In this document: positions 1 through 8,395 of the stretch, piece by piece
Numbering within the stretch: position 1 is the stretch's first letter
Layout of the letters: the number at the start of each line of letters is the position of its first letter
Source of the DNA: an uncultured beta proteobacterium
GTDB lineage: Bacteria > Pseudomonadota > Gammaproteobacteria > Burkholderiales > Burkholderiaceae
Assembly (NCBI GenBank): GCA_903909925.1
Contig: CAIVXR010000160.1
Location: 1-15,331, forward strand
Direction of reading: 5' to 3'
Length of the DNA stretch: 15,331 bases
Notes under the pieces: model-generated
Seen by the model: only the letters and a program-made list of their open reading frames with translations
Databases searched by the model: none
What the model was told of the DNA's origin: nothing
Position numbers and translations under genes: made by a program

Positions 1-222
1 ACGAGCCAAAGATTGCCATTGCAGCAAGACCTTTTCTTGTTCTGCCATCTCCAAAGAAAATAGGGGTCTAGAGATCACATCTGCAAACTCTTCTAGAGTT
101 TTTCGGCTCGCAAGCGCATCGATTCTTCGCTCAAGTAGTGCTTGCTTTATGTGAAGCACTCTAAAGTCATTGAAGACAAATAGATCTAGCAAAACATTGG
201 TATCAAAGACAACGGATTTCAT
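1..222 (-). CDS. PIN-domain protein, C-terminus cut by window edge
   Basis: The minus strand reads an ATG at 222 and stays open to base 1, giving the first 74 residues. The N-terminus has the PIN-domain signature: a hydrophobic strand, then Asp7-Thr8-Asn9 (VVFDTNVLLDLF), and a second conserved acidic position at Glu44/Glu45 (KTLEEFADVI). In the family these acids bind metal at the active site of an RNase. The arrangement resembles the COG1569 group, often annotated as putative toxins of toxin-antitoxin pairs. It starts 14 bases after the yaeQ stop, so the two are probably cotranscribed. No strong Shine-Dalgarno is visible; a weak TTGAAG abuts the ATG. The remaining acidic residues and any antitoxin would lie beyond the left edge. 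The PIN fold is well supported; the toxin role is only inference. Confidence 0.8.
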   Translation of the reverse strand, partial: MKSVVFDTNVLLDLFVFNDFRVLHIKQALLERRIDALASRKTLEEFADVISRPLFSLEMAEQEKVLLQWQSLAR

Positions 223-236
223 CTTCAAGAAATGAC

Positions 237-785
237 TTAGTCTTGATTTCTGCGCCAAACTTCGGGTGTGATCGTTACTTGTCCTTGTTCTGAAGAAACA
301 TAAGCTTCCCCATCTTGAATATTGACATGTATCACCATGCTGCGCTCTATTAGTTTATTTAATTCTTTTGCTTGTTCTGCTGGAATGGAAATAATTTGGA
401 GATTGCGAGCGCGTGTGAGTTTATTGGCAATGCCATCCCACCAAATCTTACTGGTGTGTCCACCATAGCAATAAACAATAACCTGATCAGATCTACCACA
501 GGCTTTCAGAATACGGCGATCATCTGGTTGTCCAATCTCAATCCACAGCTTGATAGCATCGGTGAGATCTTTAATCCAGAGATCAGGTTCATCAGTATCA
601 CTTAAACCCTTGGTAAACACTAAATCCTCATGTGCTTGTAAAGCAAAGGCGATGATTCTGACCATCATTCGCTCCTCAGTTTCGGAAGGATGCTTAGCAA
701 TAGTGAGGGAGTGACTGCCGTAATAGTGGCGGTCAGAGTCTGCGACGTGAAGGTCTGCTTTGTAGATAGTTGCGCGTAGAGCCAT
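237..785 (-). CDS. yaeQ: YaeQ family protein
   Basis: A 182-residue protein, the usual length for YaeQ (about 180). It matches the family from end to end: start MALRATIYKA, then HPSETEERM at 32-40, DEPDLW at 65-70, WIEIGQPDDRRILKAC at 81-96, a Trp-rich IWWD near 114-117, and the C-terminal IQDGEAYVS. Structures of this family show a variant of the restriction-endonuclease-like (PD-(D/E)XK) fold, and Asp/Glu residues around 65-83 with Lys94 could form such a centre. The cellular role is unsettled; E. coli YaeQ was once linked to suppression of rfaH defects. It is divergent from the FAD dehydrogenase gene across a 98-base gap and sits just upstream of the PIN-domain gene. No convincing ribosome site precedes the ATG. 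Identification is firm, function is not. Confidence 0.93.
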   Translation of the reverse strand: MALRATIYKADLHVADSDRHYYGSHSLTIAKHPSETEERMMVRIIAFALQAHEDLVFTKGLSDTDEPDLWIKDLTDAIKLWIEIGQPDDRRILKACGRSDQVIVYCYGGHTSKIWWDGIANKLTRARNLQIISIPAEQAKELNKLIERSMVIHVNIQDGEAYVSSEQGQVTITPEVWRRNQD

Positions 786-883
786 GCCGCATTATCGCCT
801 GTATGGCTAACTACCCGAGGCAGCCCGGTCTTTAACCAGTATCATTTGTCCCTAGAGACTGAATATAGCTAGCCAAGAGCCCC

Positions 884-2497
884 ATGATCCGTATTACTGA
901 ACTGCGTCTACCTATCGACCATGCCCCAGAAGCTCTGGAGGCAGCGATTCTTAAACGCCTCAATTTATCCGTCAAGGATTTAATTGACTTTGAGGTCTTT
1001 AAGCGTAGTTACGATGCCAGAAAAAATGTAGCACTTTCTTTTATTTATACAGTTGATCTGTCTATTAAAGATGAAGAGGCTATTCTTAAAAAGTTTGATG
1101 GTGATATTCATATCAGGCCATCACCTGATACGAGTTATCGCTTGAAAGCCAAGGCACCTGAATCAATTGGTACGGGTAAAGCGTTACGTCCGGTAGTAAT
1201 TGGTTTTGGTCCTTGTGGAATATTCGCTGCACTAGTGTTAGCACAAATGGGATTTAAACCGATTGTGCTAGAGCGCGGTAAGAAGGTGCGAGAGCGCACG
1301 CAAGATACCTGGGGTTTATGGCGCAAGAAGGTGCTCAACCCTGAATCTAATGTGCAATTTGGAGAGGGAGGCGCCGGTACTTTCTCAGATGGTAAGTTAT
1401 GGAGTCAGATTAAAGATCCTCAGTTTTATGGCCGCAAAGTCATTAATGAGTTTGTGAAGGCAGGTGCGCCCGCAGAAATTCTGTATGTTGCCAAGCCGCA
1501 CATCGGCACCTTCCGTTTAGTGGGCGTAGTAGAAAAAATGCGCCAAGAAATTATTGATCTTGGTGGGGAGATTCGGTTCTCTCAAAAAGTTATTGGCTTT
1601 GATATTCAAAATGAGCAAATTACTGGAGTCAAAATTGAAGGGCATGATGATCTGCCCGCTAGTCACGTAGTGCTTGCACTAGGTCACAGTGCACGCGACA
1701 CCTTCCACGCTCTGCATGATGCTGGAGTGTTTATGGAAGCTAAGCCATTTTCGGTGGGTTTTCGTATTGAGCATCCACAATCGTTAATTGATAAGGCGCG
1801 CTTGGGACCTCATGCTGGCAATGAACTCATTGGGGCTGCCGATTACAAATTGGTTCATCATGCAAAGAATGGTCGCTCGGTCTACAGCTTCTGTATGTGC
1901 CCTGGAGGTACAGTAGTAGCAGCGACTTCAGAGCCTAACCGAGTAGTAACTAATGGTATGAGTCAATATTCGCGGAATGAGCGCAATGCGAATGCCGGTA
2001 TTGTGGTTGGCATTACTCCAGAAGACTATCCTGGCGGACCAATGGCTGGTATTGAATTTCAACGCGCTATTGAGTCCAAGGCTTTTGAGCTGGGCGGTGG
2101 AACTTATGAGGCTCCTGGGCAGTTGGTGGGAGATTTTTTGGAAGGTAAAGCTTCAACAGAGTTTGGCAGCGTCTTACCCTCTTATAAGCCTGGTGTACAT
2201 TTAACGGATTTGGCTCAAAGCTTACCTGCTTATGCCATTGAGGCGATTCGTGAAGCCTTGCCTGTATTTGAAAAGCAAATCAAGGGCTTTTCTATGAAAG
2301 ATGCTGTCTTAACCGGTGTAGAGACGAGAACATCTTCGCCACTTCGCATTACACGTGGCCTCAATTTTCAAAGCTTAAATATCAAAGGCCTCTATCCAGC
2401 AGGCGAGGGTGCTGGCTATGCCGGAGGAATCTTGTCTGCTGGCGTAGATGGGATTAAGGTAGCAGAAGCACTTGCGCTAGATTACTTATCAAAGTAA
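884..2497 (+). CDS. NAD(P)/FAD-dependent dehydrogenase, COG2509 type
   Basis: A 537-residue flavoprotein. An N-terminal region of about 100 residues without a dinucleotide fold precedes a Rossmann FAD site: VVIGFGPCGIFAA (glycines 107, 109 and 112), ending in Glu130, which would bind the FAD ribose. The family-typical QFGEGGAGTFSDGKL lies at about 158-172, and a C-terminal FAD motif (PAGEGAGYAGGI) at about 505-516. Length and domain order match the 'uncharacterized FAD-dependent dehydrogenase' group COG2509, which is widespread and lacks an assigned substrate. A Cys-Met-Cys stretch in SFCMCPGG is conserved-looking and could be redox active, but this is inference. The ATG at 884 follows a weak purine-rich AAGAG. 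The downstream uup starts 77 bases after the stop, so the two may share a transcript. Cytosolic; no signal or membrane segment. Confidence 0.88.
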   Translation: MIRITELRLPIDHAPEALEAAILKRLNLSVKDLIDFEVFKRSYDARKNVALSFIYTVDLSIKDEEAILKKFDGDIHIRPSPDTSYRLKAKAPESIGTGKALRPVVIGFGPCGIFAALVLAQMGFKPIVLERGKKVRERTQDTWGLWRKKVLNPESNVQFGEGGAGTFSDGKLWSQIKDPQFYGRKVINEFVKAGAPAEILYVAKPHIGTFRLVGVVEKMRQEIIDLGGEIRFSQKVIGFDIQNEQITGVKIEGHDDLPASHVVLALGHSARDTFHALHDAGVFMEAKPFSVGFRIEHPQSLIDKARLGPHAGNELIGAADYKLVHHAKNGRSVYSFCMCPGGTVVAATSEPNRVVTNGMSQYSRNERNANAGIVVGITPEDYPGGPMAGIEFQRAIESKAFELGGGTYEAPGQLVGDFLEGKASTEFGSVLPSYKPGVHLTDLAQSLPAYAIEAIREALPVFEKQIKGFSMKDAVLTGVETRTSSPLRITRGLNFQSLNIKGLYPAGEGAGYAGGILSAGVDGIKVAEALALDYLSK

Positions 2498-2574
2498 ATC
2501 TTGCATCAGCAGCACTCATTTTTAGGTAATTTCAAAAATATCACCTCTTTTGCAGAAGTGACGATAATGTTGCC

Positions 2575-4473
2575 ATGGCTTTAATCGTACTTACCGATGC
2601 AAAACTGGCTTTCGGCCACGTAGATCTCCTCGCAAATACTGCTTTTTCTCTTGAATCAGGGGAACGCGTTGGCTTAATTGGGCGCAATGGCACTGGCAAA
2701 TCTTCCTTGTTAAAGATCTTGGCCGGTATTGAAAAAATGGATGATGGACTTTTGCAATATCAGCAAGGTTTAAGAATTGCCTACGTTCCTCAAGAGCCTA
2801 TATTTGACGCTCAAGAAACAGTATTTGATGCGGTCTCACAGGGCGTGGCGCAAGCTAAGGCCTTGCGTGAGGAATACGAGGCACTGAGCGTGGGCGACTG
2901 GGATGATGTATCCCACCATCGCTTAGATGAGGTGCAGTCCCAGTTAGAGGCACTTAGTGGCTGGAATTGGGAGCAGCGTGTTCATGAAACGCTCGATCGT
3001 TTGCATTTAGAAGCGGATCTTAAAATCAGTACGCTATCAGGCGGAACAAAAAAACGTGTGGCACTGGCACGTGCTCTAGTAGAAATGCCCGATGTCTTAA
3101 TTCTAGATGAGCCAACTAACCATTTGGATTTAGATTCGATTGCCTGGCTAGAGGAGCTTTTAAAAGAATACCAAGGCTCAGTCATTCTAGTTACCCATGA
3201 TCGTGCTTTCTTGGATAACGTCTGCACACAAATCGTGGAGCTTGACCGGGGAATTTTACGAAGCTACCCTGGTAACTTTACTCAATATGAAGTACTCAAA
3301 GAGCAAGAGCTCAATGCAGAGTCATTAGCTAATGGTAGAACCGATAAATTATTGGCCCAAGAAGAGGTATGGATTCGAAAAGGTGTTGAGGCTCGCCGGA
3401 CTAGGAGTGTTGCCCGTATTGCTCGCCTTGAGAAATTACGTACTAGCCGAGCTGAACGCAGAGATGAGATGGGTCAGGTGAAGTTGGCTGTTTCTGCAGG
3501 TGAACGTAGTGGCAAGATTGTGGCTGACTTACAGAATGTGAGCAAAGCCTACGATAGACCAATCGTTCAAGACTTCACAGCAACTATTTTGCGTGGCGAT
3601 AAAGTAGGCTTACTAGGCCCTAACGGCGCAGGTAAAACAACCTTACTGAAATTGATTCTTGGGACAATTACACCGGACTTTGGAAGCGCTACGATGGGCA
3701 CTCGTATTGAAGTGGCTTATTTTGATCAAATGCGCGAAGGCCTTGATCTCAATGCTTCGCTTGAGGATTACATTAGCCCAGGTAGTGAGTGGATTGAAAT
3801 TAATGGCAACAAGAAGCACGTCAAGAGTTATTTAAGTGATTTTTTATTTGCGCCAGAGCGGACCAATTCTCCGGTAAGTACTTTGTCAGGTGGCGAGCGT
3901 AACCGTTTGCTTCTCGCCCGTTTATTTGCCAGGCCTGCAAATGTATTGGTGCTAGATGAGCCAACCAATGACTTAGATATCGACACCTTAGATTTACTTG
4001 AGCAATTGCTGCAAGATTACAAAGGCACTGTCTTTTTAGTGAGCCACGATCGTTATTTTTTGGATAACGTGGTGACTAGCATCATTGCTCATGAGGGTGA
4101 TGGATTTTGGCGAGAGTATGAGGGAGGCTATGAGGATTGGAAGATTCAAAAAGCCCGTTCAGATCAAATCCGTGCTAATAATGCAAAACCTGCAGCTCAA
4201 GTAGAGCCTAAGGTAGAGGCAAAGCCAGTAGTAAAGAGTGATGTGCAAAAACTCAATGGCAAAGAGCGCCAAGAGCTAGAGGCTTTACCTTTACAAATTG
4301 AGGTACTTGAAACAGAGCAGGCTGATATTGGTATTGCAATGAGCAATCCTGATCTTTATAAGAATGAACCTGAGTTAGCGCAAAGCATGCAAGCACGCTT
4401 AACAGAAATTACTGCACAGTTGGATCAAAAGCTGCAACGCTGGGAGTTATTGCTCAGTCGTTCTGGGTCTTAA
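2575..4473 (+). CDS. uup: ABC-F family ATPase Uup
   Basis: A 632-residue soluble protein with two ABC ATPase domains and no membrane segments. Domain 1 has Walker A GRNGTGKS (36-43), signature LSGGT (154-158), Walker B LILDEP (175-180) and switch His208. Domain 2 has GPNGAGKT (348-355), LSGGE (437-441), VLVLDEP (457-463) and His491. The linker (about 242-315) carries LAQEEVWIRKGVEARRTR, diagnostic of Uup as opposed to EttA or YheS. After a Pro/Lys/Ala-rich tether at 537-556, residues about 560-630 form the C-terminal coiled coil that in E. coli Uup binds DNA. Uup is linked to precise excision of transposons and to ribosome or replication-related functions. Length matches E. coli Uup (635). 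It ends 6 bases from the convergent cbpM stop. A GAAGTG element some 15-20 bases upstream is a poor ribosome site. Confidence 0.95.
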   Translation: MALIVLTDAKLAFGHVDLLANTAFSLESGERVGLIGRNGTGKSSLLKILAGIEKMDDGLLQYQQGLRIAYVPQEPIFDAQETVFDAVSQGVAQAKALREEYEALSVGDWDDVSHHRLDEVQSQLEALSGWNWEQRVHETLDRLHLEADLKISTLSGGTKKRVALARALVEMPDVLILDEPTNHLDLDSIAWLEELLKEYQGSVILVTHDRAFLDNVCTQIVELDRGILRSYPGNFTQYEVLKEQELNAESLANGRTDKLLAQEEVWIRKGVEARRTRSVARIARLEKLRTSRAERRDEMGQVKLAVSAGERSGKIVADLQNVSKAYDRPIVQDFTATILRGDKVGLLGPNGAGKTTLLKLILGTITPDFGSATMGTRIEVAYFDQMREGLDLNASLEDYISPGSEWIEINGNKKHVKSYLSDFLFAPERTNSPVSTLSGGERNRLLLARLFARPANVLVLDEPTNDLDIDTLDLLEQLLQDYKGTVFLVSHDRYFLDNVVTSIIAHEGDGFWREYEGGYEDWKIQKARSDQIRANNAKPAAQVEPKVEAKPVVKSDVQKLNGKERQELEALPLQIEVLETEQADIGIAMSNPDLYKNEPELAQSMQARLTEITAQLDQKLQRWELLLSRSGS

Positions 4474-4479
4474 GCTTGC

Positions 4480-4797
4480 TTATTTGAGGTTGAGACGCGC
4501 ACGAAGTTGTGCGATTTCATCTAAGAGCTCAAGAGCTAGGGCAACCCCTGGAACATTTAATTCTAGATCGTGCGTGAGATGCGCTGCAGTCTTAGCTCTT
4601 TTAAGGGAGTCCCCACTAAAGCGCCAATCTTCCGGAGATGAGCCCGCAGGGCTGAGGACACCCTCAGATACCCAAGACATAATTAATTCTTGAGGAGTGC
4701 GAGAAGCATGCGAGAGCTCCACAATACTCATATGCACTTCGTTCTCTACAACGCTTGCTTCAATCCAGGTGGTATTGATCTTTGTCATGGTCATCAT
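4480..4797 (-). CDS. cbpM: Chaperone modulator CbpM
   Basis: Up to 105 residues, MerR-HTH-like fold, matching CbpM (about 101 residues in E. coli) in size, position and pattern: an N-terminal strand region, then ELSHASRTPQELIMSWVSEGVLSP and a C-terminal helix ending ELLDEIAQLRARLNLK. CbpM binds the J-domain of CbpA and blocks both its co-chaperone activity and its DNA binding. The first ATG (4797) overlaps the cbpA stop in an ATGA. Two further in-frame ATGs lie at 4794 and 4788. The ribosome site AAAGGG sits in the last cbpA codons, directly touching the first ATG but about 9 bases before the one at 4788, so the start at 4788 (protein MTKINTTW..., 102 residues) is more likely. Either way it is translationally coupled to cbpA. 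Confidence 0.9.
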   Translation of the reverse strand: MMTMTKINTTWIEASVVENEVHMSIVELSHASRTPQELIMSWVSEGVLSPAGSSPEDWRFSGDSLKRAKTAAHLTHDLELNVPGVALALELLDEIAQLRARLNLK

Positions 4798-5774
4798 CCC
4801 TTTAGGTGAGATCTGGGGTTGAAATCAAAAGCCTTCTCAAAATTTTGATAGGCTTCTTTTTGCGCATCTGTATCAGTTGGTGGCAACGCAATTGTAGGCA
4901 CTACATATAGGTCGCCAGGCTGTGCACTTGGAATGCCTTTACCTTTAAGACGGAGCTTGCGACCAGCAATAGTACCTGCTGGAATCTTCAGTTCCAAAGT
5001 AGAGCCTGCCGGTGTCGGGACATTGACTGTGGTTCCTAGAGCTGCTTCCCATGGTGCTAATGGGACATCAATATAGACATCCTTACCATCAATCCGATAG
5101 ATTGCGTTTGGATGGAAATCAATTTCTAAATAAAGATCACCTGCAGGTCCCTCCCCAATACCAGGGGCACCTTGTCCTGAGAGACGCAGATTTTGACCAG
5201 CCCTGATTCCTTTTGGAATACTGACATCTAATTTGCGCTCTTGAGTACTTACATGACCATTAGCATCTTGCATTGGCATGTGCAAAGCAATCGTACGTTT
5301 AGCACCGTTATAGGCGTCAGCAAGGTCAATCAAAATTTTGGCATGATGATCTTGCCCTTTGAAGTTCATGCCTTGGCGTGATTGTGCACTACGGCCACCT
5401 TGACGATGTTTACCTCTGCCGAAAAGGGATTCAAAGAATTCACTTTGATCACCTTCAAAACCGCCGCCATAGCCTGGATGAGCCCCATTAAATTCATTAT
5501 CAGAATATTCAAAACCTTCATTCCAATTTGGAGGAGGGGTAAAGTCTTGACCATTTTTCCAATTGGCACCGAAGCGGTCATAAGCTGCGCGCTTTTCGGT
5601 ATCTTTTAAAACGGTATAAGCCTCACCGATTTCTTTAAATTGCTCTTCAGCACCAGCTTCTTTATTGACGTCTGGGTGGTATTTGCGGGCAAGCTTACGG
5701 TAGGCAGCTTTAATTTCAGCTTCAGTTGCAGAACGTGCCACGCCGAGAGTTTCGTAGTAATCCCTAAATTTCAT
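4794..5774 (-). CDS. cbpA: DnaJ-like co-chaperone CbpA
   Basis: A 326-residue class B J-protein. The J-domain occupies residues 1-70 with the HPD triad at 33-35, which stimulates the DnaK ATPase. A Gly/Phe/Asn-rich region follows (about 75-125), then two C-terminal beta-sandwich substrate-binding domains (about 135-320). No zinc-finger CxxCxGxG repeats are present, separating it from DnaJ proper. The adjacent cbpM confirms CbpA rather than another DjlA/DnaJ paralogue. It is slightly longer than E. coli CbpA (306) because of the Gly/Asn-rich linker. E. coli CbpA also binds curved DNA in stationary phase. It begins only 21 bases after the stop of the dehydratase gene on the same strand, with just a weak GGTAG upstream, so read-through from the catabolic genes is possible. 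Confidence 0.94.
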   Translation of the reverse strand: MKFRDYYETLGVARSATEAEIKAAYRKLARKYHPDVNKEAGAEEQFKEIGEAYTVLKDTEKRAAYDRFGANWKNGQDFTPPPNWNEGFEYSDNEFNGAHPGYGGGFEGDQSEFFESLFGRGKHRQGGRSAQSRQGMNFKGQDHHAKILIDLADAYNGAKRTIALHMPMQDANGHVSTQERKLDVSIPKGIRAGQNLRLSGQGAPGIGEGPAGDLYLEIDFHPNAIYRIDGKDVYIDVPLAPWEAALGTTVNVPTPAGSTLELKIPAGTIAGRKLRLKGKGIPSAQPGDLYVVPTIALPPTDTDAQKEAYQNFEKAFDFNPRSHLKG

Positions 5775-5795
5775 AAGATTAATTCTACCGCCCTA

Positions 5796-7343
5796 TTAGC
5801 TCATCACTCCAATTTGCCAGGGAACAAATTCATAATCACCTAGGCCCAGGAGTTCGCTCTTAGAGTGCTCCCCAGAGGCAGTTTTTAGGAAAAGCTCAAA
5901 TATACGTTGACCCATTTCTTGAACAGAAATAGTCCCATCCAAAATTTCCCCACAATTAATGTCCATATCTTCGGTAAGTCTCTGATACATGGGAGTATTA
6001 GTAGCCAGCTTGATGCAGGGGGCTGGTTTAGAACCGAACATAGAGCCTCTACCAGTGGTGAAGGCAATTAAATTCGCGCCGCCAGCAATTTGTCCAGTAG
6101 CTGAGACAGGATCAAAGCCGGGAGTATCCATAAAGACAAAGCCTTTAGTAGTGACTGGTTCAGCATACTTATAAACTTCCATTAGTGGACCAGTGCCACC
6201 TTTCATAGAAGAACCCAAAGATTTTTCAAAGATATTAGCAAGCCCGCCAATTTGATTTCCGGGGCTTACTTGACCATTGATTTGCACGTCTCTACCAACA
6301 GAGTATTCGTCTTTCCACCAACGAATACGTTTAATCAGTTTTTCACCAATGGCTTGACTTGCAGCGCGGCGGGTGAGGGTATGCTCTACGCCATAAATCT
6401 CGGGTGTTTCTGACAAAATCCCAGTGCCACCGTGGCGCGACAAAATATCAACTGCTGCACCTAATGCAGGATTGGCGGTAATAGATGAAAAGCCATCTGA
6501 GCCGCCACACTGCAGACCAACACACAAATGACTTGCACAAACAGTTTCACGTTTTGCTTTATTTGCTTCTGGCAGCAGCGCTTTGACAGCCGCAATTCCG
6601 GCCTCAATAGTTTTTCTTGTGCCACCAGTTTCTTGCATGATGAAGGTATGAAGATTTGTACCTGCAGTCAGATCTTCTTGCTCCATCAATCCTTTTAGTT
6701 GATTACGCTCACAGCCAAGTCCAACAATTAGCGCGGCTGCAAGATTTGGGTGGCGAGCATAACCAGCCATCGTACGGCGCAGGAGCTGCATCGGTTCTCC
6801 GCTCATTTCCATACCACAACCGATGTCATGGCTAAATGCTACGACTCCATCTACATTCGGAAAATCTTTTAATCTCTCCGGGGTAAACCAGTCAGCAATT
6901 TTATTGACTACGGTTGCAGAGCAATTGACAGTTGATAAAATCCCGATGAAATTACGTGTACCTACTTTTCCATTAGGCCGAACAAACCCTTGAAATGTCG
7001 CGCGCTCAGATTCCGGTAGCATTTGAGTAGGCTTAAATTCGCTAGCGTAGGCGTAGTCACGATCAAACTCACGAAACTCTGTGTTGTGGCTGTGAACCAT
7101 GGTTCCAGCTTCAATATCTGTATTTGCAAAGCCTACAGTCACGTTGTACTTCAGAATTGGGTCGCCTTTGAGAATCTTTTTAGCAGCGATTTTGTAACCC
7201 GCAGGAACCTGACTACGGCTTGTGAAGCCCTCGCTGCGAACTTCTTCGCCAATGCCAACATCAATGCGTGCGACGACAATATTGTCATTAGGATGCAAAC
7301 GGATTATTGGACCCGCTAATTTTTTTCCAGAGGTTTCAATCAT
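5796..7343 (-). CDS. Sugar-acid dehydratase, UxaA/GarD (altronate/galactarate) family
   Basis: A 515-residue single-chain member of the altronate/galactarate dehydratase family (E. coli UxaA 495, GarD 523). Residues 1-95 form the SAF domain, with VPAGYKIA (46-53) and a metal-binding HSHNTEF (His84, His86). The main domain follows, with SHDIGCG (171-177), VGLGCERNQ (207-215), CGGSDGFSSITANP (279-292) and SETPEIYG (311-318). Conserved cysteines 141, 176, 211 and 279 sit where metal ligands are expected. These enzymes remove water from a C2-C3 hydroxyl pair of an aldonate or aldarate to give a 2-keto-3-deoxy acid. Substrate cannot be assigned: altronate, galactarate or another sugar acid are all possible. 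The related SuyAB sulfolactate lyases are usually two separate chains. It starts 25 bases after binding protein 1 with a GAAAGAA ribosome site, so they form one transcript. Confidence 0.88.
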   Translation of the reverse strand: MIETSGKKLAGPIIRLHPNDNIVVARIDVGIGEEVRSEGFTSRSQVPAGYKIAAKKILKGDPILKYNVTVGFANTDIEAGTMVHSHNTEFREFDRDYAYASEFKPTQMLPESERATFQGFVRPNGKVGTRNFIGILSTVNCSATVVNKIADWFTPERLKDFPNVDGVVAFSHDIGCGMEMSGEPMQLLRRTMAGYARHPNLAAALIVGLGCERNQLKGLMEQEDLTAGTNLHTFIMQETGGTRKTIEAGIAAVKALLPEANKAKRETVCASHLCVGLQCGGSDGFSSITANPALGAAVDILSRHGGTGILSETPEIYGVEHTLTRRAASQAIGEKLIKRIRWWKDEYSVGRDVQINGQVSPGNQIGGLANIFEKSLGSSMKGGTGPLMEVYKYAEPVTTKGFVFMDTPGFDPVSATGQIAGGANLIAFTTGRGSMFGSKPAPCIKLATNTPMYQRLTEDMDINCGEILDGTISVQEMGQRIFELFLKTASGEHSKSELLGLGDYEFVPWQIGVMS

Positions 7344-7368
7344 GAATTTCTTTCAATAAGTTAATTTC

Positions 7369-8331
7369 TTATTCAGCAGTGGCGCCAGACTTCTTAACAA
7401 TCGGCCCCCACTTAGCAACTTCTGACTTAATGTACTCGCTTAACTGATTTGGGGTGCTAGTAATGATCTCAAAGCCTTTACCATTAATTTGCCCTTTGAT
7501 TTCTGGGTTGTTAAGAACAGCAATTAATTGCGCATTCAGTTTATCAACAACTGCTTTTGGTGTATTAGCAGGGGCAACGATTGCATAGACAAGCTCAACC
7601 TCAAATTTAGGTAAGTACTCTGAAATAGCTGGAATCTCAGGAGCACTTGATGAGCGCTTAAGGCTCGTAATGCCCAAAGGAATCAGCTTCCCAGAACGAA
7701 CATAAGGTAGTGCAGCAGGGGTGCCAACCAGTGCAGTTTCAACTTGTCCACCAAGCACATCGGTTAATGCAGGCGCAGCACCTTTATAAGGCACGTGCAA
7801 AATATCTGTTCCCGCTTGAGTGTTAAAGAGTTCGCCACCAAGATGAAGTGGCGTGCCAGCACCCGATGAGGCAAAGCTCACTTTATTTGGGTTGGCTTTA
7901 GCGTAAGTGATTAACTCAGGGATTGTTTTGAAGGGTGCACCAGGGTTAGCTACAAATAATAAAGACGAGGAAGCAACTAGGCTGACCGGTGCAAAGTCTT
8001 TAATCAGGTTGTAATTTAATTTTTTATATAGTGTTTCATTAATGGCTTGAGTACCCACCATCATTAGAAAGAGGGTGTAACCATCTGGCTTAGAATTTGC
8101 TACATACTCTGCAGCAAGATTGGCGCCTGCACCAGGCTTGTTCTCAATAATGATAGGTTGGCCCAGGCTTTCCCCCAACTTAGGAGCAAATCCTCTAGCC
8201 AATACATCGGAGGGGCCACCAGCAGCAAATGGAATAATCAATTTGATGGGTTGGTTAGGGTAGTTCTGTGCCTGTGCGCTAGTAGCCAAGCCTAGGCTGA
8301 CCAGCGACAATGCTAAAAAGATTTTTCTCAT
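7369..8331 (-). CDS. Periplasmic binding protein 1, TTT/Bug (TctC) family
   Basis: A 320-residue exported solute-binding protein of the tripartite tricarboxylate transporter family. A signal peptide covers residues 1-21 (basic MRK, hydrophobic core, Ala19-Gln-Ala21 then Gln22). The mature N-terminus NYPNQPIKLIIPFAAGGPSD is the Bug hallmark; Asp42 contacts ligand in solved members. Later family signatures are ENKPGAGANLAAE (63-75), KPDGYTLF (81-88), SFASSGAGTPLHLGGELF and HVPYKGAAPALTDVLGGQ. Ligands of this family include citrate, carboxylated aromatics and other organic acids. No TctA or TctB membrane subunit is adjacent, so it is an orphan binding protein here. A clear ribosome site (GGAGAA, 8 bases from the ATG) is present. 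It is the first gene of the minus-strand unit with the dehydratase and is divergent from the enolase gene. Confidence 0.93.
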   Translation of the reverse strand: MRKIFLALSLVSLGLATSAQAQNYPNQPIKLIIPFAAGGPSDVLARGFAPKLGESLGQPIIIENKPGAGANLAAEYVANSKPDGYTLFLMMVGTQAINETLYKKLNYNLIKDFAPVSLVASSSLLFVANPGAPFKTIPELITYAKANPNKVSFASSGAGTPLHLGGELFNTQAGTDILHVPYKGAAPALTDVLGGQVETALVGTPAALPYVRSGKLIPLGITSLKRSSSAPEIPAISEYLPKFEVELVYAIVAPANTPKAVVDKLNAQLIAVLNNPEIKGQINGKGFEIITSTPNQLSEYIKSEVAKWGPIVKKSGATAE

Positions 8332-8337
8332 GTAATG

Positions 8338-8343
8338 TTCTCC
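8338..8343 (-). promoter_or_regulatory. Ribosome binding site of binding protein 1
   Basis: GGAGAA on the minus strand, 6 bases before the AACATTAC/ATG boundary region of the gene starting at 8331. It is a strong Shine-Dalgarno match and fixes that start. The divergent enolase gene at 8396 has nothing comparable. Confidence 0.6.
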
Positions 8344-8395
8344 GTATTCTTGATATTTATTCTTATAAAATCTGGCTTTAAATGCTTTGTAAAAA

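Noticed and set aside
786..883. GC-richer patch in the yaeQ/FAD-dehydrogenase divergent gap, checked for a tRNA or other RNA
   Set aside because: No cloverleaf, T-loop or stable stem could be built. Promoter-like boxes had wrong spacing.
2524..2546. Possible hairpin AGGTAAT...ATCACCT after the FAD dehydrogenase gene
   Set aside because: It has one mismatch, a weak AT stem, a long loop and only a short T-run. Not a convincing terminator.
7355..7373. AATAAG/CTTATT hairpin between binding protein 1 and the dehydratase gene
   Set aside because: It is a six-pair, almost all A-T stem with no U-run, overlapping the stop codon. Most likely chance in AT-rich spacer.
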